64,000 bases of DNA from Dinochytrium kinnereticum (taxonomy: Eukaryota > Chytridiomycota > Chytridiomycetes > Chytridiales > Chytridiaceae): contig JADGJT010000004.1 of the NCBI GenBank assembly GCA_027604005.1, positions 118,173-182,172 on the forward strand, written 5' to 3'. Each line of letters opens with the position of its first letter. Positions within the stretch are counted from its first letter, which is position 1. The notes under the pieces are model-generated. The model was not told where the DNA came from and made no database searches. It saw only the letters and a list, made by a program, of their open reading frames with translations. Shown here one piece after another: positions 23,838 to 39,100 of the stretch. Made by a program: the position numbers and the translations under genes.

Positions 23838-24128
23838 ACGGCTTCGGACTCCTGTGGTTTATCCTTGCATCAATTCCGTCTCTAGTATTCAGAAGCCTTT
23901 GATCGCAGCAATGTTAGGAGACCATTTTTATCGATGAATAATGGCGGCTTCGTTGAAATGGCTGAATGAAAGCTCCCTTATACACTTCAAAATCATCAAT
24001 CTGCGTATCTATTCAGAACCCCAAATCTGCATGAAGCGCAATATTATAAACTTTAATGATGAGAAGCGAGGAATAGATGCAAGAATGGCTGTTGACAAAT
24101 ATAAACTGATTCCGTCGTGCTCTACATT

Positions 24129-25374
<1,246 letters not shown>

Positions 25375-25789
25375 TCTTGCAGGATCGTTTCCTCAAATTT
25401 AAAACTGAATGGCAGGAGGTGATCAGACTTGAAACCATGCAAACCCGCTTGCGACAGCCGCCACCATCAGCATCTTCCGGTGCAGTATCAGCCCCTCAGG
25501 CTTCAGGGCGACGGGCATCGACGGGACGGAAGCGCTGGTCACTCACCTTTTTTCCGGGGGGAAAGTTGTTTGTTAGCAGAAGATCGCCCTTTTCTGAAAT
25601 TTTGGTGAAACTCCCAGCTGCTGCCGCTGAGCGCAAAGTGTTGTTGGTGTGCAAACAAATATTTACGTCTTTTCGGACATGACGAACAGCACCTCTTTCC
25701 TTTTGCGCTTTATCGCGCCGATTACCAGCAGCAGGCAATAATAATGACGGTGGTGATGTGTGCGCTTTACTTTATTGCAGGTTACCGGC

Positions 25790-26765
25790 TCAATGCCCCT
25801 CCGACACAGCGTACTTTGCCTTGCCGACTTCAGAGATGACACAGATGTGGTCGAGGTCTCGGAACACCTCGTTGTAGTCGAGCGCATATCCGACGACGAA
25901 GAGGTCAGGGATGGCGAAACCAACGTAGTCGGGGCTAAGGGGAAAGGTTGGTCCGAGTTTGCACAAAAAAAAGGCTGCGAGGCAGAAAGAAGATAATTTG
26001 ACTCACATGTAGTTGTTGCTGCGTGTGGTTTTCTTGAGAAGTAGAGAGACGACCTTGATGCTGGCGGGCTCGTACTGGCGGAGACGGTTGATCAAAGCAA
26101 CCATAGTCTGTCCAGAGTCGACAATGTCCTCGACAATCAAAAGGTCCTTTCCACGGAACGCTGAAAGCTCCTCTTCAGACAAGGAGATCTTAACGTTGCC
26201 GGTGGATTGGTCATTCTCGTAGCTTTTAACCTTGATGAACTCAAACGAGAGGGGAACTAAATGGAGAACGGTAAGTTTGAAGCTGGAAAAAACAAAGGTC
26301 ATTCATTGCAGCATTCAACATTGAGCAATGAGGTAGTAGGGAAATGCAGCGTCTTGAGATATGACCAGGCAATCGAACCATTGATGAAGAAACAAACTCA
26401 CTGGACTTATTGTTGGAGTTCTTGAGCTTCTTGAGGTTGGTCATGAGGTCGGCAAAGAAGACAGAGGCACCCTTCAAAACGCAGCAGGCAACAACGGGGT
26501 TGACACAGTCCTTGGCAATGTCATGGGCGAGCTTCTCAACGCGATCGCGGATGAGCCCGTGGGGGATCATGACCTAAATGCCGCATGCAAGGATGATGGA
26601 TCTTTAGCAGCAGTCCTTGGGCTCAGACGATCCTTCCAAAACAGCCTGCAGCTTAAGGCAAACGCTCACCGAATCGACATCGTCCGAGTAGTGGGTGGGG
26701 ATGAGGAAGTTGGAGAGAGGAACCGTCTGGCCCTCTTTGATGTCGATCCAGTTTGGGGAGGCCAT
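25790..26765 (-). CDS. HPT1: Hypoxanthine-guanine phosphoribosyltransferase
   Basis: Purine salvage enzyme converting hypoxanthine or guanine plus PRPP to IMP or GMP. Exons 26670-26765, 26402-26573, 26007-26256 and 25790-25934 give 220 residues, close to the animal enzyme. Motifs: [30 protein letters not shown], the flexible-loop region [11 protein letters not shown], the PRPP-binding motif [14 protein letters not shown], and the base-binding end [29 protein letters not shown]. It is closer to the animal/protist HPRT type than to the short bacterial-like form. Confidence 0.95.
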
Positions 26766-27151
26766 ACTGCAGTTTTCTGTATTTTTTTTTTTTCTTCGTT
26801 CTCCCAAATAGTGACAATTCAAGTCTATTTTTTGAAAAAAAACAAGCTGCCTGCTTTGGCGTCACGGACTACAAGCGATTACGGGTTTTCACCAATAATT
26901 ATTATCATCATCTCTAATCATTTCTGCTCTCCTCCCTGCCTCTGGTCTCTACACCATCTCGCTGACACTCAATAATGAACCTTGGCTTTGTAAATTGTTA
27001 CAAATCGAAAATAAATAGTAACGATTACGCTGACAATACTTTGGTGACGATTTACTTCGTGTGCGTATGAAAAGACTAAATAATGTTTATGGAAGAATAT
27101 AAAAAGACATTCTGGGAAGCCAATGTCAGCTGAAGACTTCATCCACTCCCC
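26766..27151. promoter_or_regulatory. HPRT upstream region / talin 3' region
   Basis: A 386-bp spacer on the 5' side of HPRT. It has a T-run at 26783-26792 and AT-rich sequence further up; no additional gene seen. Confidence 0.4.
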
Positions 27152-30100
27152 TTAAATCGCGCCTTTTGCGTCCCTCCCTGCCCCATCGTATCTCCCCTTC
27201 CTAACAGCAGCTAGCTTTGCCCTAGCCTTTTCTAACTCCTTCTCCATTTTCAGAATAGACACCTGAGCCTCCATTTCCAAGATCCTGGCTGTCGTAGTAC
27301 CCCCTGGGCTCTGAACCTGGGCCGTGATCTGCTCTGTCTCTGTAAATGCAAGCGCCTCCTCCGATGCCTTCACAAGCTGATTCGTGGCATTCGTTACGCC
27401 CTTCCCGGCTGCTCTCAATCTTATTTGAGCTTGCGAGTTGGGGTCAGCCTTTGCTGTAGCTGCCGCGAGTAACTGAGCAGTAGACGCTGACACGGCTTTG
27501 GCTGAGGCAATTACACGTTCTCTTTGAAGGTTGCCCTTAACGGCTTGATTGGCCGATTCGCATAAGTCTGAAGTGGCCACGGCTACCTGCTTGGCCGCCG
27601 ATACCAGACCCTCATTCCACGTCCCATCCGAGTGATACATGTTGGCGTCACCATGGACTCGGCCTTTTGCTGCAATCTCCCTTTGCGCGGCCGTCGCGGA
27701 TCGAACGAGGGCCGCGGTTGCGGCGGCGATCGCTTTGGTGGCCTCAAAGATTTGCTCATCAAAATTGAGGTCCTGGTTCGCTTCCTTAACTCTCTCTGGA
27801 GGCCTAAGAGAAGCTAGCTTACGGGATGCAGCCTCGATAGCCGCAGCCGCGTTAAGGAGCTCACGTTCGGCAATTACGTTAGGATCATTCGGATCAACAT
27901 ATCCTCCGGGAATGAGAACCTCGGCTGATGTGACGACCTCGTTGATGGCCACGACCACCTCACGCGCTGACGTCTGGAGGTTCGACTTGTTTGCAGGGGA
28001 GTTGGACTCAATGACAAACTTCACACGGGTTAGAAGACCCTTAATGGACATTGCAGCACGCTTCACCGCTTGAATCATCTCCATTCTCTTTTCCTCAGGT
28101 GCCTTATCAATCGCAGCTTTACCTGCCCTCGCAAGGTCTCCCACTTGCTTCCTCACAGCATTCGCAGCAGCAACAATCTCATCCTGCTTTCCACCAGCCG
28201 AAGACACCAGTGTCGCAGCAGTCGTAGCGAGTTGCTTGGCTAAGCTAGCTACTTCATCTGGCAAGGCAGACCCCTGGGCAGGCTGATCCGACTCAAGGAT
28301 CGTAGTGATCTCACCGATGTCAAAGATGGCACCCTCGACTGCGCGAGTGCCTCGTGTGGATTCGTCTGCGAGAAGTTTTGTAACCCGTACCAACTCAGCA
28401 AGAGCAGAAAACTCGCTTTTGACAGCGTCACCCATCTCACTCATTGCCGGGTCGTTCGTAGGCTTCCCATGGCACCTCGCTGCAGCTGCAATAAGATTTT
28501 GAAGGCTTTCCGCTACGGCCTTAGTGGCTCCCAGGAGCTGCTGCTGCATGTGTTTGTCTCCAGAAGTTACAGAGACGGCACCTAATCTAGCTGTATCCTT
28601 CAACGCGTCTAATGCCTTAAGAGACTGGGTAGCGACGTTTGCTAACTGATCTTGAGTTCCAGTCACTGCCGAGATAAATCCTTTAACGAGTTCTGTCAGA
28701 GTCTTTGTCGCATTTAGAAGGTTATCCTTGTGACGAGAAAACGAGTCCTTCGAGTCGATTGGATCCAAATTCCCTGCCTGTGCAAATATATAAGTCGACT
28801 CAATGTCCGCGACCGTATCGTTGATATTACTAATGGTCTCCTGGCAAATGATGATACCGCGAGATCCTTCTTTCGAGGCAATTATCAAGTTTGATACGTT
28901 GCTGCTCACTTCTCTTCCAGCCTGTCCAAGCTTTAGGCGACTGGCATGGTCCGCGGCACTTTTCGCACTTGCCAATCGCATGGCCTCAATAAGCCGAATA
29001 GTGGATCCGCCAAGCTGACGAACTGCGTCAAACAACCCTTGCTTCACCTTCGCATCATCCGTTCCCGCAACAGCCGTGCATGTGACGCCTAAAAGTGATT
29101 CATAAAGATCGCAGATCTTTCCTCCATACTCTCTGAACTTCTCAGGTGTCTTAGCCTTTGTAATTACGTCACCAACACGCTCCACAATCGTCTTTCCAAA
29201 TGACTGCAGATCTCCAGCGCTAACTTGATAAGATTGAGAAGCTTTAACAGGAACACGAGCCTCGAGTGTGGCAATCAACCCTTCGATCTTCTCAACAGCC
29301 TTGCTGAATTCTCCCGAGTCGTCTCGAGATCCTTCGATAGTTGATACGAGCTTGTTTACGGCTGACCGCACTATGGCACGTTCACCGGCGACTGTTCCTG
29401 CCATTGCTTCAGTTGGATTTCCTGTGTATTGCTTAACGGCTAGCATAAACGACTGTATGCAATCGCTCAAGTGCTTGGCATCATTTAGAATACCAATTTG
29501 AGTGGTGATATCTGGAGAGTTAGAGGCGACTCCGATCGCCCAAGCAACACACTATTGAAACAAAATTTGGAATAAAGTCAATATTTTTTCCCCAATAACA
29601 TTAGGTATAAATAAAATGAGGACGCATAACGTACCTGCTTAAAATTTCCGGGGAGCTCGGCGACAGTAGTTCCGAGGTGTCCAATATCATTCGTAGCTGA
29701 TCTAGCAATTACGTCAATTAAGCTAGCAATCGCACGTGCGGTTTCAACTAAAGAGTCCTTGTGTGCTCCTGGAGCTGGTGCTAGATTATTGACGGTAGCA
29801 TCCATAATAGCCGCATCGATTAGACCAATGTTATCCGTTATCTTCTGCAAAGCATCATTACACTCTTTTTGGCCAGGCGCGCTATTGATAACAGTTGAGA
29901 TAAGGCTCTGTACGGATTCCGTCACCGCCTTTGCCTCACTCGACATCAGCTGAAGGGTTGATTGGTCTTTGGGGTTAGAACAGACAAGTTTTGCCGAGTT
30001 CACAACATCCTGTACCGACCCAACTATAGCACGGTTAAGCTCAATGAGTGGTTTTTGAGCTTGCAATGCGGAAGGAGAGAGCTTTGCTGGTGTCCCTGCA

Positions 30101-33100
30101 AACTCGGGGCCAGTCGAAAAGTTCACGAGCTTATCAATTGCCTCTATTAACGGTCCACAAGCCGTCTCAGCCTTAGACCGTGAACCTTCGTCCAGGCCGA
30201 CGGCCAACTGCTTGATAACAGCAACGACGCCAGAAGTCTTCATGGCAACATCTTTTGCGGACGATATGAACATCTGACGGGAATTCTGGCTGAGGTTCGT
30301 GTTAGTCCCCGCGACCTTGCACGAGTTGCAAATGTTGGACGTGTTCTTAGCGATAGTCGCCGCGATTTCGAGAATCTGCTGTTGGGAGTTGGATGGGTCG
30401 ATAAGCTTCTTCGACGCCTCCTTTATGTCGTAACCAGCATTCGCTAGTTCTGACTGATCGATCACGGGAGGCACCGCCGGAACGGACGTCGAGTCGGATG
30501 TGCCGATCAGGTAGGCTGCCCTAACGTTACTCTCAGTCAGAGGAATGACCGCCTGGGAAGCGACTAAGAGATCCTGGGCCATTTTCTGTACATTCCCGGC
30601 TCTGGCGGCAGCAAGTACTCCGTTAAGAAGGCTGCACAGCTGTTTACCGGTCTCGTTCAGCTTGGAGACGCTCTCGCTAAAGGTAGATGAGGCTAGGGTC
30701 CCTTCGTTCACGGCATCTAGCCGAGTTGCAGCCGTAACTAACGTTCTCAACGCGTTGTTGCAGTCGTTATGGCCAGGGGCAGAAGCGGAGCAAACGTCAA
30801 TAAGGCTGTTCAAAGCGTCACCTACACTTCTTGCTGCTGTCAAAAGGTCATTCCTTATGCTATAAAAATGAATGAGATCCTGATATATACGCTTGTATCC
30901 TACCTAAGGTTTGATAGATCGCTTGCCGAAGCTTTGGCAGCAGACAGTAATAACTTTGACGCGTCCGCTATGGTTCCCGTGACAGATATCAGCTTTTCTC
31001 CGATAGTGCGATCACCACAGGCCTCGCCAAACTTTTCTGTTGCAGCAATAACCTTTTCAAAGGAGCTGCTAAAAGTATTCGCTCCATTCTGTAGCTCAAT
31101 TAGGCTGCCTCGAACGGCAGAGCTCAGACCATTCGCAGCCATTGCTAAAGCACTGGCCGAAGCTTGTAACTTTGTCTGAGCAGTTGCGTAAGACTCCATC
31201 TTCACCGTTCCCGATCCCATTGACTCGATGTTCAAGGATTTCGCTCCTGACTCTACCTGCTTAATAGCCAGATCAAGATCTCTCTGACCAGGAAGGCAAA
31301 GCATAATCATGCCAACAGCTTCATTCGCGGAGGAAGCTAACGTCGCGAGATTTGATTTCTTGAATTCGGGATCATCTGACTGTACGGAAGTTTTGGCGGC
31401 AGAGATAAGAGCGGCGAGTGTACTCGCGATACCATTTGCAGCAGATTGCATACTGAATTTCAAATCATCCTCCATACCGACGCCTTTCAGGGCACCTGCA
31501 GAATGAACCATGGACTGGAGCGCAGAGATAGCCTCGGTTGCAGCCACACCAGCCGTTTTCTCATCCCTCTGTATTGACGCGGAGGCAATAGCAGCAATGG
31601 ATAACTGAATCTCCTTCGCGGTAGAAACGAGCTGCGCATGTGCTGCCTCAACGGAAAGAGGCTCTTGAGACACAACTCCAGCCACAATGCTAATACGACC
31701 AAACTCAATATCATTGCCTTGTAGCTCCTCCTGTATAGCCTCAGCAGTGCAGAGCGCGGATTCAAGTCGAAGTCCCGCACTAATCTCATCCGCTAGCCTG
31801 GAAACCTTCTCTAATTGATCAAGATCATTCTCAGCTAATTTAGCAAGATTCAAAATGTGAGACTGAGAGGCGGCCTCTCCTGCTGTGGGAGCTGCTACCT
31901 TTGCTGCGGAGACTAGTGCTTCAATGGCAGGAAGAAGCTGCCTTGCGGCTGAAATAAGGTTGCATTGGGCAACGATGTCGCTTGAGCTCGCGGTATGGGC
32001 TTTCAAAGCAGCACCAACTATAGGGGTCATTTCGTTCACCCTCTTGACCGCTTGATTCAACTGAATCTGAGAGGTCTGGTTTCTGTTCGAAGCGGCCGCG
32101 TTGCGAGCGGCAAGTATCAATTGGTTCTGAGAAGTAATAGTATCCTTAAGCGATTTGTTCAACCTCTGCAAAACATTAAACTGGAGCTGAGGGCCACAAG
32201 CCGAGGTGGCTGTGGCTTGAAGATCTTGGATAACCTTCTCAAGCTTTCCCCTTCGCTCCAGATCCGTCGGGTATCTAGCCGAGTCTTTTGCCGCCGCTAC
32301 CATCTTTGAAGTCGCATCAGCTAAAGACTTTGCAGCAGTGAAAAGCCTGTCTTTCTCGTTTGCATCTTTCTTCTCTACCGCTGTCCTCTTGAGCGCATTC
32401 ACGAATTGTGTGGCGCTGAGCGTTAAATCTTTTGCGGACGAGATAATTCCCTCGGTCGTCTCACAGTTGACTAACATGCTATCAACTGACACGATAACTT
32501 GCTGATAGTCGGTATCAAGTGGATCAGTTTCGATAGGGATACCGCTCTGACCGGCCTTCTCAATGAGCCGTGCAATCGCCTCTTCAACCTTTTGAACAGA
32601 CTCTTTAAGCGCCTGTAGAAACCGAGGATTGGAACACGGACTAGAGGAATCTAACAACATTCCCAAACCGTCTTTTATAACCACAGACGATTCCATAAGT
32701 TGATCGAGACACATCTGTATGGTAATTGTGGGAGACACTACCGTGGTGCAAGCAACGAGCTGATTCGCAGCTTCGGCCACAGCCTTTGCATCTGCCGCAA
32801 CGGCAAGCTGCTCAGGCTGATCTTTCATCGTATCCGCTACCTTCTTGGCACACCCTACTAACTCCGCTACTGATCTTGCTACAAACCTCGCGGCGTCAAT
32901 TAGCTCGTTCTGGGTGTCCTCAGATACGTCTAAGCGGCCAATGAGGGTAAGTAGATCAGAAGCCATCACGGAGACGTCACGCGCGGCCGAGAACATCTGA
33001 TCTTTTGATGCCTGACCCATGATAACTGGCTGCATTGCTTCCAGGTAATTAGCCGTGGCTTTTGCGAGATTTCTGGCCGCCTCAAGCAGGCTCTCCTTGT

Positions 33101-35375
33101 CGGACCCATCCTCCGTAAGAGCGGAAAGCATCTTCAACCCGTTGGACATATGCGACAAATTAGACGTAATGACGTTTACGGCGCTTCCAAGAATCTCATA
33201 ATCCATCATCTCAACGTTACCGGTCGCATGGTTGATAATAGAGCCAGCGGAGGCGAGATGTGAGGCGATCTGAGAAGAAACGGATTCTGCATTTGTATCA
33301 ATCGTCTGCTGCTTCCAAAGCTGCGATGCGGAGTCGTTCCCAATAGGTGGTAGTTGAATACCCACTTCGAGATCTGCGCTGGAGCTTATTACGATTGCAA
33401 GACCATTTCGGATAGACTGAAGAAGTGCCTGCTGCGCCCCTGATATTTCGGCGGTCTGAGCGTATGATACAGGGCTACCGAGCTGCGCTGTTTGAAACTG
33501 AGAGGTAGCCCTCGCGTACCCTGCTCTTGTAGAGTTAGCCGTCATAACAGTGCCGACCTTAGACTCAACAGCCTGGCTCTTAAGGTTTGAGACTGTTCCA
33601 ACATTGATTGCTTTTCCTGGTTTGATGTACTCTTCAACGGTGGTTTGTTCCTCTTCTTCCTCGTGAACTACCTTCTCCGCCTCTTTTTTCTTTTTTAAAA
33701 TGATGTCGATGTAGCCGGCGATTTGCTGTGAGATTTGATCTCCTTCTGATGTTTGGACGGTGTAATAAGCATCTTCGTAGTCTCCAAAATCCATGGTAAA
33801 GCTTATGAAAGAAAATATTAACGCTAAAAAGACTTTTTTTTTTCTTAAGTACCTATTGGCATTTGCGGCCCACCGCCTTAACTGAGTCAACTTCCACTCC
33901 TTTAAAATATCCTTAGAATCAATGTCTAGTCGGACCACACTCTGTTTTGTGATGCCAAGAAGCATATCAACGAGCTTATTTTTCTTAGGATGCTTCTCCT
34001 TGACCGCGAAAAAAGTAATCCCATAAGTTTTTAACGATCGACTAAGCTGAACATAACGAAACTTTGCGTTTAGCTCGTTGAGTCCCTGAAGCTTTCCATG
34101 CTCCACACTAATTCGTTTGGGCAGATCCCTGCTATTACGATATTCGGGTGGGACGAAGTCTTTAAGCCTAAAATCACAAAATGGTTATTTATTAAAGAGA
34201 ATTACGGTATCGAAGATTTATGTAGAAGGCAGCCATGATACTAACTTGATGAATCCTGGCTTGTGCTTATCTGGTTCAAAATTTCCAAATTGAACCTGGC
34301 ACTGAATAGCGGCAAACTGGGCGGCCTCCTCCAGCGTACATGGATGCTTACCACTGGTAATCATGTCCTTGGCCTGATTGTAAAGCAGATTCAGCTGGAT
34401 TGGGTCGTTTCGATCAATGTTCTGGTCAGTAAAGAAAAACTTCTTTTTCAATATCACGCCGTCGGCGTCTCCTATGCCTTGCTCTCGAAGGGTTATTTCA
34501 GGATTCAGCCACCGAGCTTACGTTAATATTATTTTTTTGAAAAAAAAGGTGTTGTTTGTATTGTTAGGTGCTAGTGAGATTTATATATCTACCTACCTTC
34601 CTCCTCCATCGTCAGCTTCTTGCCTAGCGGTAGCAGCTTGTTAATTGGTGATATTGGCGAAGTAACTTTTTTGCTCTCCGGGACTCCATCCGTTGGGCTC
34701 AGGGGCCCATCCCGAACAAATGAATACTCCTCAGAGTTCTGAAGTCCTAAATTTACAAAAAAGAAAGTAAGCCCCACACCTTCATCATTACAAACTGAAC
34801 AACTTACCAATCCTATCACAAACAACCTTTACAATAACTGTCACCGGTTGACTCTCATCTACAAGAATTTGTTTCACGCTGTCATCCAGCGTCTTGACTT
34901 TAAGAACTCGATGTTTCTTTTTAAACTCGAGGTGGTCTCCAGATTTAAGGTCATAAAAGTCAAGAACTTTCGCGGAGGCCATCCACTTTCCAGTTTCCGG
35001 CCAGAACAGACCGTGGTCTGATCCACCTGCGCCGTCACCAAACTTTTCTCGTATCTCCTTGCATACTTCGTGGACTGACATATCCCCCGTAAGCTTTCAT
35101 GGGATGGGAGATGCGATTAATTGTTGATGTAAAAATGAATAAAAAGATAACAAGCCCCCATCGCCCTCCGTCACTGAAGCATGTATGCTTAAATCTCTGA
35201 AAGGAAGTCGTAACTGCATAGGTAACTAGCACTGGCGCGGCTACCCAAACCCCGAAACCTTTCAACGCCACAAGCCCAGAATTGCCCCCACATAAACAAA
35301 ATCCACCACACCCACCTGCATGGTCTTTGTCGACCCCAGCTCAACGGCCGTCACTCTGATAGAAAGATGTGACAT
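27152..35375 (-). CDS. TLN: Talin, full length
   Basis: Exons 35316-35375, 34808-35093, 34597-34746, 34516-34256, 33853-34177, 30904-33801, 29635-30859 and 27152-29551 give 2534 residues; animal talins have about 2540. FERM head, residues 1-400: SIRVTAVELGSTKTMQL, KLLPLGKKL, WLNPEITLREQGI, NLLYNQAKDMI, VQLSRSLKTYGITFFAVKEK, and F3 with MDFGDYEDAYYTVQTSEGDQ and IAGYIDIILKKKKE. A short linker leads into the rod, which opens GAQQALLQSIRNG and LPPIGNDSASQLWKQQ, as in animal talins. Long Ala/Ser-rich helical bundles follow. The I/LWEQ actin-binding region has DPNSQAQIRLRAAGKGV, followed by a dimerisation helix (KMEKELEKARAKLAAVRKGR). Talin couples membrane receptors to actin. No integrin gene is in the window. 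Confidence 0.97.
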
Positions 35376-36133
35376 CTTGTTCGCTCTAGTCTAGATTCCG
35401 AATGAAAGGAACGGACGCACACAGATGGCAAGCCTTTAATCACAGACAACAGGTAAGTGATTGATGCGCGGAGTGCCACCAACGCGGAATCCCCCAGCGC
35501 GGGAATTGAATGGGCAGTATCAGAGGAGATCTGAACTGTGTTGTTTCGCTGCGCTTGGCGGTGATCGCAGCGCCTGCCAGCGATTATTGGAATGAATGGG
35601 TTAGGTTGGTTGGTTCAAATTGTCACCACGACAAAACAAAGACCGCAGCTCAGTCTCACAAGAATCCCAACACGCAAAGTTCCTCTTTTCTTTCCCCAAC
35701 ACGACGCATAATCAACACGAGAGTAAGGCAAGGAAAGTAAAGATATTGAAGAAGAAAGCTGAACTGAGCGAGAGGATTCGGGGATGAGAGAGTGATAAAT
35801 CAAAAAAAAACAAAACAAACGCTATGTAAAATAGAAACACCTAAAAAACAATAAAAATGCATCGCTGCATGCTCTCCTCAAGAGATAATACCCCAAACAC
35901 CACACAAGTAAAGCGCTAGCCAACAGATTATATCAACCAAACTAATTAAAGATTTCCATGATTCAACGAAAAAAGAATCAATCACCAGAAATCATATTTA
36001 ATAAAAAGAAGGGGATGACGAGGAAAAGAACCAGTAGGTGCTGCTGGCTCGTAGTAGGAATTAAGGAGATAAAAGCTCCCGTACTTTTGCAAAGGTATGC
36101 TTCATATCATTCACAACGTCCAGGAACAATCAA
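35376..36133. promoter_or_regulatory. Talin upstream region / 3' region of the SH3-RA gene
   Basis: A 758-bp spacer between two minus-strand genes. The part next to talin is GC-richer; the part from 35750 is A-rich and probably the 3' UTR of the upstream gene. No conserved open frame seen. Confidence 0.4.
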
Positions 36134-39100
36134 CTACGACCTAGCGTATATGGTTTCTGTGACTTGAAATGCGTTGACAGCAGAGGCCAGAAGACTATCT
36201 AAATCCTAAATAATCCACAAAAGCAAAAAAAACAACAAAACATAAGCAAATAATCTCAATGCTAAAAGAGAACAAAAAATTAAAACTAACCCTCTGCATA
36301 GCATTTAACATTAGCTCCGCCTCGCGGAACCGCTCAATAGCGGACATCGGATCCGACGGATCAATCCTGGCCGAAAGTGGGGTCACAACCGCCGAGTCGG
36401 ATTCGCTTCTCTTACCCGCCCCTAATGCGCCAGGCTTATCTGTCACAATATTCGGAAGAACAGGTCGCGCAGCGGACGAAAGATTAGGATCTGACTTTGC
36501 ATTCCTAGATGCAGTTGGCATCGATAGCCCTCCCGGCTGCGGCGACGAGCTTGGCGGTGTGATGGGAGTGTCTCCATTTGTCGCACTAGCCTTCTTCCTA
36601 GAAGCAGGATTGGAGTTGACGCTAAGGCTTTTCTCAAGGTCTTTCTCGATATCATCGTACATGTCTCGAAGGCGAGTGGTTGGGATAGGGTTGCTCGAGT
36701 TGCTTCGGAGCCGCGATGAGTTGATACTTGAGGAGGAGGAGGAGGCAGGTGGGGTGAGACCGAGCCCATCAGCGCTGGGTCGACGAAGCTCGGGTTGAGA
36801 GCGCTGGCTGCGTAGCATCTGGCTAAGCCCAGAATCCGTATAAGGCCCAATAGATTCAGAGCTATTAGCCAGCGAACTCTTTCCAGATGATCCAGGTTCG
36901 ACAGAATTCTTCCTTAGCGCGGTCTCAAGCGCCTCCAGCTTCGTCGAATCGATACTGTCCTTCATTATCTCCTCAAGATACTCCTCCATGTACTCAAAGT
37001 TGGCCTTTATTGCAGCATTCGAGGTCGCGCCGGCTGGGGTCGGTGATGACGAGCTCACCCCCATTACTGATTTGCCATCCAGACCCGCTTCGTTCGTAGC
37101 GAGTTCCGACGAGCTCGGCCTCCTTGTATCAGCTGACCGGCTAGCAGCCGCTTCATCCGCCTCAGAAATCTCTGGATGAGCGTTTGCATACTCAGCCAAT
37201 AGCCTCCTCGGCACCGATGCATCTGTTAGTGACCCTTTCCGAGGTGGGACTACCCCCGGAGGTCCAGTCCAGAATACATTGCCCGTGCCCGACTTGTCAT
37301 CTAAGCTACTCCGCGACTGCACCCCAGCCTCCTCAGACTCAGGAAAGGCCGGTTGCTGCACCTGCTTTCTCGCCTTATCCATATCATTGTCTTCAGGAGG
37401 TGAAGGAGGCGACCAAGATGAAGCAGATCCCGACCGAGCTGGGACGCTAGAAGGCGTAGGCTGTCCGCTGTTATTCGACTGGAAGGACCCATTCGAAGCG
37501 CCCCCGTTATTGAAGTCAAGCGAGTTCAACACACCGCCAAGCCAGCTGTTCGATTTGCTGCTATTACCATTTTCAACCTCGGCACTTCCTCTTTGCGAAC
37601 CATTAGCCGGCTCTCCGCCAGTTATCGATGTCGAAGCGTTGGCTCCATTGTCGAGAGAAAGCATGAAGTCTTTCGATAATGGGCTGGTAATGCTGATCGG
37701 TTTTGAGAGACTATTTTGGTACATGTCGTTGCCGGCGTTGGCGGACATCATGCTGCCTTGGCTTGGGCTCATCGGTAAATCCTCTAGGAAGGACGGTTTC
37801 GAACCCTGGGCTTGGAAGGATGCTACCGTTGCTGGACCAGAGTCGGCATTCATTGTCACTGATCGAGGCATCGATCCCTCACCCAACCATTCCTTTCTAA
37901 GAATCAAATCAATGTCTTCAGGGCTTCCTTCGGCCATTACGAGAATATCCAGGATACTTTCAGCAGGGTTTCGTGGTATCTCTGTATCCACAGAAAATTT
38001 AATAAGGAGACTATAGGAAGTCGGAAAATGTCAAACACCACACTCACCAGTACCCTTAAACACAGAGCAAAGAGTATACAAGAAGTTGGGATCGGCCGGA
38101 AGTTTGAACTTTTTAAGTGCAATCTCCACAATATCCGCAACCTTGGCATCCGAGTTGATCCCAATAGTCTTGTATGTCTTAATCTTGCCCGAGACGTCAG
38201 ATTCATCCTGCATAAAGATCCGGATAAGGTGGTAATTCTTCTCAAACAAGTTCAGCTTCTTGTTAATGATGACCTTAATGATCTTATCATCATTCATCTG
38301 AACCGTCGAGCCGCCAACTCTACCACCACCATTTCCGGCCTTTAAGCTCACACCAGGGAGCTGCTTTCGCCGTAGCTCTTCTAACATTTGGAAGACGTTA
38401 TCACTCTCGGGTAAACGTTTCTCCTCTACAGGTCATAAGCTGGTAAGTATTGTATAACGCGAACGATGAAAAAAGAAAGGGGAAGAGAGTGAGAAAAACT
38501 GACGTGAATCTAAGTGCAGGACACTCAGGTAAAATTCACTGGCATTCGCGCCGGGCACACGGAATCTCTTTAGAGCTGACTCCAGAAGCTCCCCAACAGT
38601 TATATCCTTTGAAATAGCAACGGACTTAAATGTCGCCTTCAAGTCAACATTGCCAGCGTATATGCGAAGAACATTGATAGGTTCAGGCGCCTAAAAACAT
38701 ATACGGAACAAATTGCAAAGTTTGAGTTCTTCATCCAAATATGTGAAATAAACGATTTAAAGAGAAAAGGTAAGGGAAGCCAAAGAAAAGTAGACACCTT
38801 CTGAGCAGAGGATTCTTCTTGGGCTTGGGCATCAACAACAGTTTGGAACATATTCGGTTTTTCGGAAGTAGGTGATTTGGAGTTACGGAGGGAGTTGCCG
38901 TCGGCTTTTGATGGTTTTTCTTTTCGGTTCATGCTATTCCTTCCAAGCAATTTCTGTACGGGAAGGCGAATGAGAATGAGTGGATAACTCAGATAGGAAA
39001 AAAGAAGAAATGAATGGGAATAACGAAGCTGAAAACCTCAAAACCATACCTTTAGGAAGTTTTGTCCCAAGCTGAGGCTTTGAACCTTATCCCGTGATCT

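Noticed and set aside
36259..36798. 179-codon plus-strand frame
   Set aside because: Antisense shadow of the same minus-strand coding exon.
37279..38016. 245-codon plus-strand frame
   Set aside because: Antisense to the Ser-rich exon of the SH3-RA gene; a mirror of its codon bias, with no domain.
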